A stretch of 64,000 nt of DNA from Batrachochytrium dendrobatidis JAM81. Its lineage: Eukaryota; Chytridiomycota; Chytridiomycetes; Rhizophydiales. The translations under genes were made by a program, and so were the position numbers. The first letter of the stretch is position 1. Each line of letters starts with the position of its first letter. Location: NCBI RefSeq assembly GCF_000203795.2, contig NW_006281112.1, positions 284,452 to 348,451 on the forward strand, in the 5' to 3' direction. The notes below the pieces were generated by a model. That model was not told the origin of the DNA and did not search any database. It saw nothing but the letters and a program-made list of their open reading frames with translations. This document shows positions 23,482-33,709 of this stretch, in pieces.

Positions 23482-24879
23482 TTAATTGAGTTGAGTAATG
23501 CATGCTACTGGAAGAATGCCTTCTTGTCTAGTAGATTCATTTTTCCCCTGAGAGTTGAAGCGGTAAAACAAGTCGATTAGATGGATCGTGTATTAAATAT
23601 AACCCAAACACAGTCAGTCTTACCTTGGCCCAACCATCGTTGAACAGTAAATCAAGAACAATCGAATCACCAACACGCAGTCTCAGCTCATCAGATGCAC
23701 ACGGCTCATAGTCAGTTGTAACAATAAATGCCTTTTCGAGAATTGCACCTACACCATTGGCATCGCTGGATGTACGGTTGGTATTTGATGCAGGCAACAG
23801 AGAATTAGGATCGCGAGATCCAGCTATGTATTCAGAATTATGCTGCTTGTCATTTCCCACCATGACCAATCCTGCAAGAGTAGATGTACGTTTTCTGGCA
23901 CCATTGGATAATGCTGGTTCGGATTGTAGTTCGTCTTTGTTTTTAGATTTGCGATGCATCAACACATATGCTGCAATACCAATGACAATGATGAGAACCA
24001 AGAGAGAAACACCCACACTGATACCAATTACCAATCCGCTTGACAGTCCTCCAGAGGTGGTATTAGACTCGGCATTTGAAGTAAGAGTGGGTATAGAGGT
24101 AGATGCGAGTTTATCTGTTGATTTTGATGGGCTCAAGGATGCACTACTTGAAGAAGTAGTTGAAGGTGCATTGGAGCCACCTGGTAAACTGTTATTATAG
24201 CAGTAACTTCCAAAGGTTGGATCTGCAGTGCACGGTCCAGACGCACAAACGTTTTGGACTTGCCAAGTGCCTAATTATGACGAATTGAATAGTATTATAT
24301 TTGTATGAGTAAACGGTTAAATTCTGACGGGTCAAGGCACGACCCATATTCAAAGATATTCAAAACAGAATAGTATTATATGTAAAAACAAGATAGGATG
24401 AACATAAGAAATAGGGTTTAAATTTCAATGGTACGAAAATGAAGCGGCTTATATGAATCAATAGCCATGCACACAACATGAATGCAATCGATACTTGTGA
24501 TTGACAAAATTAAGGACTGCATTATGCCTAGAGCATCAAGAGACTCAAAGCATCAAGACCAGTTGCTATGAGTAGTTTCTGCAAACACTAGAAAGAAAGT
24601 TGATAATATTTGATTGAAACCAACAACTTGCTAACAGCTTGTTGACAACTTGTTGACAACTTGTTAACTTGATAACAGTGTGTTGGATGTGCACACAGAC
24701 TGCTCTTGACAGAGTCTTGACAGAGTACAAAGCATTGACATACTAGCAGTAGTGTCGCAGGTCAAGAAGTTTCTGGCTTCACATGCGAAATGGTCGATCG
24801 TCGGCTTGCAAGGCTTGCCCAAGTTCTGAGCAGCACTCATGGGGAGAAGAAGCAGCAGCACAGTGGCAAGAGTCTTCAT
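23482..24879 (-). CDS. Single-pass membrane protein with Cys-rich ectodomain and C-terminal SH3 domain
   Basis: Three minus-strand exons: 24879-24744, 24270-23624, 23547-23482, giving 282 residues. The N-terminus is a signal peptide (KTLATVLLLLLPMSAAQ). A small ectodomain has paired cysteines (KPCKPT, ACEARNFLTC, VQNVCASGPC, GSYC), followed by a Ser/Thr-rich stalk, one membrane helix (SGLVIGISVGVSLLVLIIVI) and a basic stop-transfer. The cytoplasmic tail ends in an SH3 domain (VTTDYEPCASDELRLRVGDS, NDGWAKGKN, QEGILPVACI). Overall layout resembles fungal Fus1-type proteins, but orthology is not claimed. The start at 24879 was chosen because the signal peptide begins there; all splice phases agree. 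Convergent with the collagen-like SH3 gene. Confidence 0.85.
24630..24730. repeat. Short tandem repeats within an intron
   Basis: Repeats of TTGTTGACAAC (about three units, 24639-24670) followed by a doubled CTTGACAGAGT (24706-24728). They lie in the long first intron (24271-24743) of the SH3 membrane-protein gene. No function is apparent. Confidence 0.7.
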
Positions 24880-25158
24880 ATGAATGGCCCGGATGGAACT
24901 GTGATGTCGAGTGCAGAGATGTCGTTGGCAGGACAAAGACTGAGTTTGCTTCCATGAGAGTACCAGCAAGTCATACATATTCAGCGGGTACAAGCTGAAC
25001 CTTGCCTGAAGCAAGTCTGAACAATCCACTCCCGTTGTTTTCATACCCAAACTACCAGCAACTCATGCGCATGGATGTTGCAGCCATCAGGCTGACATCA
25101 CGCTTGTTTATTCGGATATCTTAATGGCATTCATAGCCTAATCAACCCTCTCAACTGC

Positions 25159-25967
25159 TTACTTGAGTCGAGCAAGAACACTTGCAAATTGAGTTCCTTG
25201 CATTCGAGCAATCTTCTTTTCAAGATCACTCACATTACGAGACCCATCGCTGGGTGCAATCGTACCTGCACCATAAGGAGATGCTCCAATCACTTCTGTC
25301 ACTGTTCCTAAAAGACCACTCTTGTAACCAAGTGGGACAAAGATCATACCAAGATGGGCCAGAGTAGGAAGGAATGTCAATGCAGTGGTCTCAACACCGC
25401 CATGTTGCGATGAAGTACTGGTGAAAACACCGGCAAATTTGCCATCAAGAGCCGCAGATGCAAACAGTTGTCCAGTTGAATCAAGAAAGGTTCGCATCTG
25501 AGCACTAGCTGTTCCATAGCGAGTGCTGTATTGTCAAATAGTTAGCTCACTCTAAACCAAAAAACACTCCAAAGCATGTGTTGATTACCAAAGACCAAAG
25601 ATGATTCCATCTGCTTGAGCCAGTTCAGTTGGAGTAATAATTGGCAGATCCCATTTCTGAGCATGCATCTTATCAAGAACTTCCTATTAGTAGAATCAAT
25701 CATTTAATCAGTCTTTTGTCAAATAATGAATATATAGATCAAGAGTAATAGTTTAATAGTCTTTAGATCAGCGATCGTGCTAGATCGAATAAACCACCCT
25801 TGTCAATACAACTTGATAGATCTAACCTGGGGGAGGGTTTCCTTGACAGTCCATAGCTTAGCATCGACTCCAGACTCTTTCAAACCAACAACAACCTCCT
25901 CGCCAAGAGTCTTGATATGACCCCAGAGAGAGTGAATAACAACATAAACCTTTTTTGGTGTAGACAT
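25159..25967 (-). CDS. WrbA/Pst2-type flavodoxin-like NAD(P)H:quinone oxidoreductase
   Basis: Three minus-strand exons, 25967-25827, 25683-25589, 25525-25159, giving 200 residues, the standard length. The family binds FMN and reduces quinones by two electrons, limiting oxidative stress; yeast members (Pst2, Ycp4, Rfs1) sit at the plasma membrane. Seen: an N-terminal YVVIHSLWGHIKTL phosphate-binding loop, DGIIFGL..TRYG, the GKFAGVFTSTSSQHGGVETT flavin loop, HLGMIFVPLGY and GASPYGAGTI. The usual FGxPTRFG has Cys in place of Pro at the exon 2/3 junction. All introns are GT-AG. Confidence 0.94.
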
Positions 25968-26649
25968 GATAACAGTTGGATGGATTGTTCCAATGTTCAA
26001 ACTAACAAAATCGTCTTGTTTTATATCGGCTTTATTATCCAATTTGCCGGTTTAAATAGTTTCTCCGCCAATCTCACTATTCAACTGCAATGTTTTACAC
26101 TATTCTGTGTCATAGATCAAGCCATAAAACCTAATTAGATTCTATTCAATACTTGACAGAAGAAGCAATTGGAAATACAGTTTAATAGTGAATACAACAT
26201 TGTGTGTCAATCACAATAGATTCTTCTGCATCAAGTCTTGCATGAACACTTGACTCAATATTGGATCTTTATTGCATAACACAGTAGCTTATACAGATCA
26301 ATGTTGATTTGATATGAAGCGTGTTAGTAGCTTGGCAATGTGATAAGCTTTTAGTCTTGTTAGTACAGCATTTTATTGCCGTATTTATGTAAACCGGGTC
26401 ACTTGTATTCATCTCTTTTGTTTTGGAATCAACAATGTTGTGCTTTCCTGCTAAATATAAATTGCTTTTTCAATTCAGTAAACTGACTCCAATCAGTGAT
26501 TGGCAGTTCATGTATTTTGACTCTTATTCAATGTTCTATTTACATGAATAGGGCGGTAAACATCAATACCAAGCAGAAAGCCAGATAGAATGCTTCAATG
26601 GCATGTATTTATTGGAAATAAAAATGCTGATTCACTGTAATGGTCTCAA
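25968..26649. other. Intergenic region with a short MITE-like element
   Basis: About 680 bases between the WrbA-like and tyrosinase genes. Contains a MITE-like element at 26378-26560 and otherwise AT-rich sequence. No gene recognised. Confidence 0.5.
26378..26560. mobile_element. Short MITE-like element with inverted ends
   Basis: Left end GCCGTATTTATGTAAACCGG; the right end CTATTTACATGAATAGGGCGG is its imperfect inverse complement. Internal TTGTGCTTTCCTGC and ATTGCTTTTTCAATTC match the left half of the 18701 copy, so this looks like an internally deleted family member of about 180 bp. Confidence 0.6.
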
Positions 26650-28495
26650 TCAATCATTAAAGCGGTCGAGCGATCCAATTATTTTTGCTGCATCACGAAC
26701 CAACAGCTGCTCAGCAATATCACGGGATGCATCGTGAAGAACTCCTGCGCTGCTCCATCCAGACTGGAATGACTGCATATAACCACCCAAACAGTAATCA
26801 GACACAAACCCATTGGCTGCATTCACAAAGTCAATAAACCGTTGTATTTGGGTCTCTGATTTACGAATACGCGCAATGTCTCGATCAGTATGCATCCATG
26901 CTTGAAGAAACTCTTTTGGAAGTGGATCCACTGCTCGCAAATTATAATAATCAGCACGATCGTACGCAGTCGGTGTGACTGGATTAAAGGGCGAGCCATG
27001 CAATGCTACACGATGCCCTGAAACAATCTCATCACTAGTGGTTTCATTGCCACCTTTTGGCCATCTGGAAGTTGCCTTGTCAAGTAATTCATGCAAAGGC
27101 TTGCGTTTCTGTAAACGACGCTTTTGTAGACTCGGACCCGTGTTCGAGTCCGTGGATCCTATTCCAGTATCACCTTGAGTAGAAATACCAGAACTAATTG
27201 GAATAGCCATAGATTTTCCGTCGGAAACTGTTGGTGTCGGTATAGGATTTGGAGCTACAGAAGGCGAGTACTGATAACACATACGACCGTGAGCTCCCCC
27301 ATTCTTGATATTTAATAGTTGTAAAACCGAATCGTTTTCCGCAAGACCAAACATGTCCATAGTATCATCAACAGTTGCATCGTTGGCATCAGGTGTACTG
27401 CTATTTAAATTACCACTATATGTCAGTGCAAGATCAGGGTATCGATCTTGCCAAATCGACCATAGTCTATCCAAGTTACGATGATGTAGGAAAAAAACGG
27501 GATCATTGGTAGAAGTCGTCGTGCCCGACATATCTCCACCAATGGCCGAGTGAATCAAATTGTGTGGATGATCCTCGAGTGCTAATCTGAATGCTGCATA
27601 AGATTGACTGATTTGCAGAATGAACTGAATTGCCAATGGAGAATAAAAGGCACCGAGCATGTCTCCGCCTTGTTGACCCTCAAACTCCTGTGGTCCAAGT
27701 CTCCACTGTCGATAGATGCAATGTGGAGTTGGAAACTGGGCTCGAGTTTGAGCAATCAGACCAGTCGATATGCAACGTGTATCAATATTCCCATTTCCAC
27801 CAAAAGCATTTGAATTCCAAATAGGCGACAATTCAGGTGCTTGTGAATCAACAGACCAGTCCCAATATCTGCCAATATAAATTGTCATGGTTTAAAATCT
27901 AATCAAGATGCTTGATCAAATAGGTCTGAATTGCCATCCAGATCGATTCAATGCATCTGTTAATCTGACATTTCAAAAACTTACGGTAATGGGCCCGAGT
28001 ATTTGCAATCAACCCTTATGATGTTGTCATGCACGGCCAAGAATAAACGATGCCATGGTAGAAACGCAGCCTAATCCAAATAAACACATATGATCCAGTT
28101 GAATGAGTTCATTGCAAAGTAATATTCATAAACTGTTTCAACCACAGCATCCAAGATTTAAACATTACAGTCATATGAGCCGAGTTCATGACTTGCATGT
28201 GCACCCAAACCAAATCATTGTACACCGACGTGCTTGGTACATGATGATCAGACGTCGGAGTATTGATTTTAGCCAATCGAGAAGGAGTTTGGCGAAGGCA
28301 TTGTACAGCAGCAAGATATGCCTGTTGTTCCTGTTGAGATAGTTCACGCCATTCCTTGTGAATTTGTGGGGAGACACAAGATCCAGACGGTATTATGCTC
28401 TGAGCTTGAACACATATACTCATGAATACATAACATGTTGCAGTCAAGACAGCAGATAGTAAGTACGATCGCATGATGAGAATAAAGTCGACCAA
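26650..28495 (-). CDS. Secreted fungal-type tyrosinase (type 3 copper oxidase)
   Basis: Three minus-strand exons: 28495-28169, 28070-27985, 27868-26650, giving 543 residues (536 if the second Met, at 28474, is used, which begins a better signal peptide: RSYLLSAVLTATCYVFMSIC). Tyrosinases oxidise phenols to quinones for melanin. The CuA histidines lie in VWVHMQVMNSAH and AAFLPWHRLF, restored only by splicing, with the usual H-x8-H spacing. YWDWS follows, and CuB is HNLIHSAIGG then NDPVFFLHHRNLDRLW. After the core comes a Ser/Pro-rich linker with a dibasic stretch (QKRRLQKRK) and a C-terminal domain of about 150 residues, possibly a cleavable lid. Secretion is inferred. Confidence 0.93.
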
Positions 28496-28933
28496 AAGGA
28501 AAGTCGACGCTTCTTATACGAGTTGAAATGCCAATTTAAACTACGCGACGAAACGAGTTAGACATTCGCTGGGAGTTGTCATGACTTCAACTTGAAGCAT
28601 ATCAAAACTTGCTCATGTTATATTTGCTTCCAATCAACACATTGTATAGTTGATCCTGTCAGTGATTGCAACTGTCTTGAGCAAACGATCCAGCTTGACA
28701 GGTAATGTGGTCGTACACGCTCATACATCAAACCAGCAGTATGCCACGCTAACTGACTATTTTATAAAATGGGTTGTTTATTATACACTCTTATTTGGTT
28801 GCATGTGTCCAAGTACGGCTGCAATGACAATGACAGGTTTGCTACTATTATCCCTGAGGGTATTCTTTTTTGCGTTTCCGAAGTTGCAATTATTTTTTAA
28901 AAAAATTGACATTTTTTTCATCGATATTCAACC
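28496..28933. other. Intergenic region between divergent tyrosinase and PWP1 genes
   Basis: Shared upstream region of two divergent genes. Around 28765-28820 the sequence GGGTTGTTTATTATACACTC followed by AGTACGGCTGCAATGAC resembles the right end of the MITE-like family (compare 23270-23330). T-rich tract just before the PWP1 start. Confidence 0.45.
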
Positions 28934-31015
28934 ATGATATCCAGTCTTGCGTGGGTGCGCAAAGGAGCAGCACAAGAAGTGCCAGCAAGAGTCAAGCTCA
29001 CTGATGAAGACTTTTCAAGAATATCCGCTCAAATGGGCGATCAGCTGAAACTTGCCAAGGATGATTTGGCAGCCATGCAAGACGACGATGACGTTGACCA
29101 TGACGCTACACATTCAGATACAGACATGGAAGCCGCTGTTCCTGAACAGGCTGAAATTACCGAGACTGGTAATGAATTAGATATTTACAAACTGGATACT
29201 TATGACGACGACGAAGAGGCAGATAGCGATGGACCTGACGAGGATGGCCGTAAGTATTGACGTTGAATTGATTCTCGGCTAGTAATTAGTATCAATCAAG
29301 CCATGTTGGATTCTATAAAATATGCAGTTTTTTTAATTCGTTCAATTTTGTATTTTTATTTGCATAAATTATTGCTATAGGCATATCTCTTTTCTCCAAG
29401 GTTCGTGGTCTTGCTTACCACAACAGCAATAAGGAAGATCCCTATATTGAACTAGGAGATAGCGACGAAGATGATGAGTTGGATGAGATGCGTATTTCTC
29501 CAACAGATAATCTTATTTTAGCTGCAAAAACTGAGGATGACATTTCACATATTGAGGTTTATGTATACGAAGAAAGCGAGGATAATCTATTTGTTCATCA
29601 CGACATTTTGCTGCCTAGTTTTCCACTTTGCCTTGAATGGCTTGATTTTCCATCTGGTAGGAATTTAGGTCAATCCACTCCAGGTACTATTTCTAACCAT
29701 GCTTGTTTTAAACTGCCAAACCCATTGAATACGGTACTAACGAACTGGTGTTTGTATTCTGTCAAAATAGGAAATTATATTGCGGTTGGTACTTTTGAGC
29801 CTCAAGTCGAGATTTGGAATTTGGATACAATAGATTCACTGTTTCCCGATGTAATCCTTGGTGCACTCCCAAGCTCTCAAACAAGTGCAGCTGACAAAAA
29901 AAAGAAAGGCGGACCTCTTCGTACAGCTAAACGATCCAACGCCGAAACTCATGTTGATGCTGTCATGGCTATTTCATGGAACACTGTGCAGCGGAATTTG
30001 ATTGCAACCGGTTCTGCTGATGCAACCGTAAAACTATGGGATCTCAATCGTCCCGAAACGGCTACAGCCAACTACACCCCACATCGAAACAAGGTTCAAG
30101 CCGTGCGATGGAACAAGTTTGAGCCTGCTGTTCTTCTCACTGGTGGGTATGATAAACGTGTATGCGCATTTGATTCTCGGGCACCAGATACTGTTGCAAT
30201 GTGGAAGCTTTCTGCAGATGTGGAATGTCTCTTGTGGGATCCTATGCACTCTGAACGGTTTTTTGTTAGTACTGAAGACGGTCTTGTCAAGGCCTTTGAC
30301 GTGCGCCTTGGCACGACTATCACTCATACTGCTGGAAACAAGTCAACTAAAAACGTGAACGAGCCTGTGTCGGATTCGCTGTTTACGTTGCATGCACATG
30401 ATTCAGCAGTATCTGCTATGGATTTGAGTCCATTTGCTGATGGTCTGCTTGTAACTGGATCTGGTGATAAAAATGTCAAAGTCTGGTCAATCAAAGAGAA
30501 TCAGCCAATATGTATTCTCTCGCGGGATATTGAAGTGGTAAGTCGGTATCTATCCTATATAGTTATGAATCTAAATGCTTGCATATCTTTTTTGCTCATG
30601 ATTGTAGCTGCAACTCGGCATTTTAGGGCAAAGTGTTTTCGGCAAACTTTTCACCCGATGCACCTTACACGATCTCACTTGCTGGCAGTAAAGGCAAAGT
30701 CATTGTGTGGAACTTGGAAGATAATGCCAACGTACGTCGTGCTTTCCCGATCCGTCAACACAGACAAGTAAGTAGATATCTTGTGATGGTTTGTAAATTT
30801 CAAGGTCGATTGCAAAGTGTGTTGATGCTGGTGGGTTTAAAATGTGCTACTAAATTGTCTTTTTCCTTGCTTAATATTTTAAACAGACCGTGCCTACACA
30901 GTCCAAAGAGCCACGTAAGGAGCTTGTTGCAATGGAGCCAGACGACGAACCAGAAGATGATGACGCAGATGATGTGCCTTTAGACGATGAGGATGAAGAT
31001 GAGGATCACGTTTAA
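28934..31015 (+). CDS. PWP1: PWP1 WD-repeat ribosome-biogenesis protein
   Basis: Five exons, 28934-29249, 29381-29656, 29771-30537, 30627-30767, 30887-31015, giving 542 residues. PWP1 is a nucleolar WD40 protein needed for 60S subunit maturation and rDNA transcription. The N-terminus MISSLAWVRKGAAQEVP is the family signature, followed by an acidic stretch (DDDDVDHD, YDDDEEADSD). Seen blades include VEIWNLD, ATGSADATVKLWDL, LTGGYDKRVCAFD and VTGSGDKNVKVWS. The C-terminus is a strongly acidic tail (EPDDEPEDDDADD), as in the yeast protein. A Lys-rich loop (ADKKKKGG) lies between blades. All introns are GT-AG and in phase. Confidence 0.95.
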
Positions 31016-31357
31016 TTCTTTCTACTATACAATGAACACTGATCCATCTAAAAATAAATATATTCTCTATATAAAGCATCATTCTCTACACAGTGCAGAT
31101 TTGTCTTGAATATGTATATTGGAATAAACAGTAGATTGGTGTCGTTTGACAAGCATTCTACATAGTATCATATGTGCTTGAAAAGTTTCTAAAAGTGAAG
31201 CCAATTGTACACATTGGGGCAGTCCAATTGATGCTGAGATGTATTTGTGCATCCAAATCAAATTTGCCAATATTGAATGTATGGTATGACGAATAGCACG
31301 GCAACAGCTGACCGTCGCAACTAGCCCTGCGATCTGATTGACATGATAGTATTGGAT
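31016..31357. other. Intergenic region between convergent PWP1 and Zn2Cys6 genes
   Basis: About 340 bases at the 3' ends of two converging genes. AAATAAATATATTC just after 31050 may serve PWP1 polyadenylation. No other feature seen. Confidence 0.5.
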
Positions 31358-33294
31358 TTATCCGGGTTGTTTTCCTTGACGACAGGTGGTTTGAAGTCGA
31401 TTTTTTAACGCTCGCACGCATACATCTATTGGAGAAATCTTGAGCGTTGTCAACATGGTTGCATCCAAATTGCCCAAATTTACAAATTTGCCAAGAGTAG
31501 CCAATGCCTCAATATGAATATCAAGCTTATCGTATTGTTTAGTAAGCGCATGAACCATGCCAGAAATCGATAAACAGTAGGAGATAAAAGGAGACATGTA
31601 GTGACAGAATGGGTTTTGTCTGCGAAGTTCGACAAGAATTGATGTAACAGCATGGGCTGCCTGTGTGACCACCGAATAATCTTTTGCCACTCGCCAACTA
31701 CTACCATCTATAGCAATATAATGCAAAATGATGGGCAGTCGAACTTTAATGATGCAGACTTGAAAGAATATGTGAATATAGGTGCGAAAGTAAGTATCAC
31801 TATGTGGAGATTTACCGCATGCAGTGGGTTGAGAAAAGGCATGCATCCAAAAAGGAAGTAGTGAAAACCATTCAGAGAGTAGTGTTTGTATGTTGGTTTG
31901 CTCGATTGTGTTTGGACAAGTAGTCGGATCCATTGTATTGATACTGAGCCAATCGCGAATGTAGGTGATGATTCGCGTATAGATCCGCAATAGATGAATG
32001 TAATGGCCATGAGCCGTCATTAGAACGGCACATCCCATGATATTGGATGGTGTAATACTACACTCCATGCAATCTTCAACCTCGTTTATGTTGCGGTAAT
32101 CTGGAATACGAACATCAAATTCTTCTTCCTTGATGTACCCAGGATTCCCAGCAAAGCCAGATACACTACGATCTACTTCGTAACAAATCCACCACAAAGC
32201 CCGACGCTCATCTTGCTCTCGATGATCAGAAAATCCACCCAAAATAGATGGATCAATGTTTAAACCAAGTTGCTGTGCCATCCAAACAGCCATTCCAAGC
32301 AACATCCACGTAGCAGACCCACGCCCAGTCATACATGATTTGATGGCAAGAATCAACACGGCAGCTACAGTGTACATGTCTGGATTGTCTAAATGTTCGT
32401 CAACAAGTAATCTAGCATGCATGTAAAAATTATCGCCACACGAGTACATGGGTTCAAATTGATCGACTCTAGTGTGTGACAACAGAGCATATGTATAGTA
32501 AGGAGAGGCAACCGAGTACATGGCATTTAACAGGAGTTGATGAACACGATGCATATTTTCAAAAAACCGCTCGCGACATAGAACAGGAAAATAAGGATGA
32601 AAGTACATGAAAAATATATGAACCAGCTCGAGTCGTATAGGAGCCTTTTGTAATGATGTGAAATTAGATTGTATGGGTTCAAGCTGCAGTAACGGCAAGG
32701 TTGAGGTTTTAGGAGTCAATGCACAATTTGTTGCAACTTGCAGAATTGGAGTTTGTTGAAAATTGGCCAGTTCAGCTGATAAAAATCCATCAAATGCAAG
32801 GCTGGGATTGAACAGTAAAGAAACATCCGACATTGCTGATGAGACAGGTTCTAGTGCATATGAAGGTTTACTCACCACATGGCTGTTTAGAGATTCAGAT
32901 TGAGTGTCATGAGTAGTGGAATCAGTTGTGCTGATAATAGAAGCACTGGCCAGATTGTTGTTTGCAACCACTGCAGCAGTAAACAGTCGTTTCGATCGAG
33001 ATTTAGCTTCAGCAGGAACTGGACCTCTTTTTCTATGCGAGACTAAATAAGTGCATTGAGTTCCACTATTGCTACAAGGCGTGCACATGGGCTGAGATCC
33101 ATCGCATCGACATTTCTAATGCAGTGTCAACATGAGTGACATGTATGTCAGTGTTGTGTATAAGCCAATGCACATAGCAATCAACTCGGTTCTACAAATA
33201 TCAAAAGCAGTACCTTGCGCACACAGCTATCACAGGCCTGAGTAATACGAGTGACGGGAGTTTTTGTCTTGTTCACCGTAGTAGTTCTTGGCAT
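31358..33294 (-). CDS. Zn2Cys6 fungal transcription factor (first of four)
   Basis: Two minus-strand exons, 33294-33214 and 33115-31358, giving 612 residues. The zinc cluster is split by the intron: ACDSCVRK in exon 1, KCRCDGSQPMCTPC..TQC in exon 2, completing the six cysteines. A basic linker (SHRKRGP, KSRSKRL) follows. Residues about 170-520 form the fungal-specific regulatory domain (PF04082-like), with FFMYFHPYFPVLCRERF, GRGSATWMLLGMAVWMAQQLGL and ERRALWWICYEVDRSVSGF. Such proteins bind CGG-type triplets and control metabolism or development; target genes cannot be deduced. Same-strand neighbour of three more such genes. Confidence 0.92.
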
Positions 33295-33709
33295 AGAGAT
33301 GGATGGACTGAGCGAGACTTGACTTAAAAAGATGGTTCAATGCTAATCAGAACAAATCAAGGGTCGAGCCATTAGCTTCTCGTGGCAAGCACTCGGCCTA
33401 ATGCTGCATGACTCGACGTGACGATTGGAGATGAATGGCATTGCCGAACTGGACTGAATTGTGACTGCCATTCAAGTGAAAAAAACGAACCAAAAGCGTC
33501 TAGTGAAGCTTGTCAACAATCAAGTGATGGATGAGTATCTATAGCGTATATACGCAAGTGGTGTTGTATAGCTAATCTAGGCAATACAAAACACATTCCA
33601 TCGGGTTCTAAATTGTTGCCTCTACATAATGGCACTTGTACACTGCAAAAATACGTCAATGTTCAACACTTGAGCATGCTTTGAGGGTGATGAAAGATTG
33701 AAATGAAGT
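33295..33709. other. Spacer between first and second Zn2Cys6 genes
   Basis: About 415 bases. Upstream region of the 31358-33294 gene and 3' flank of the next. No gene or clear repeat seen. Confidence 0.5.
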
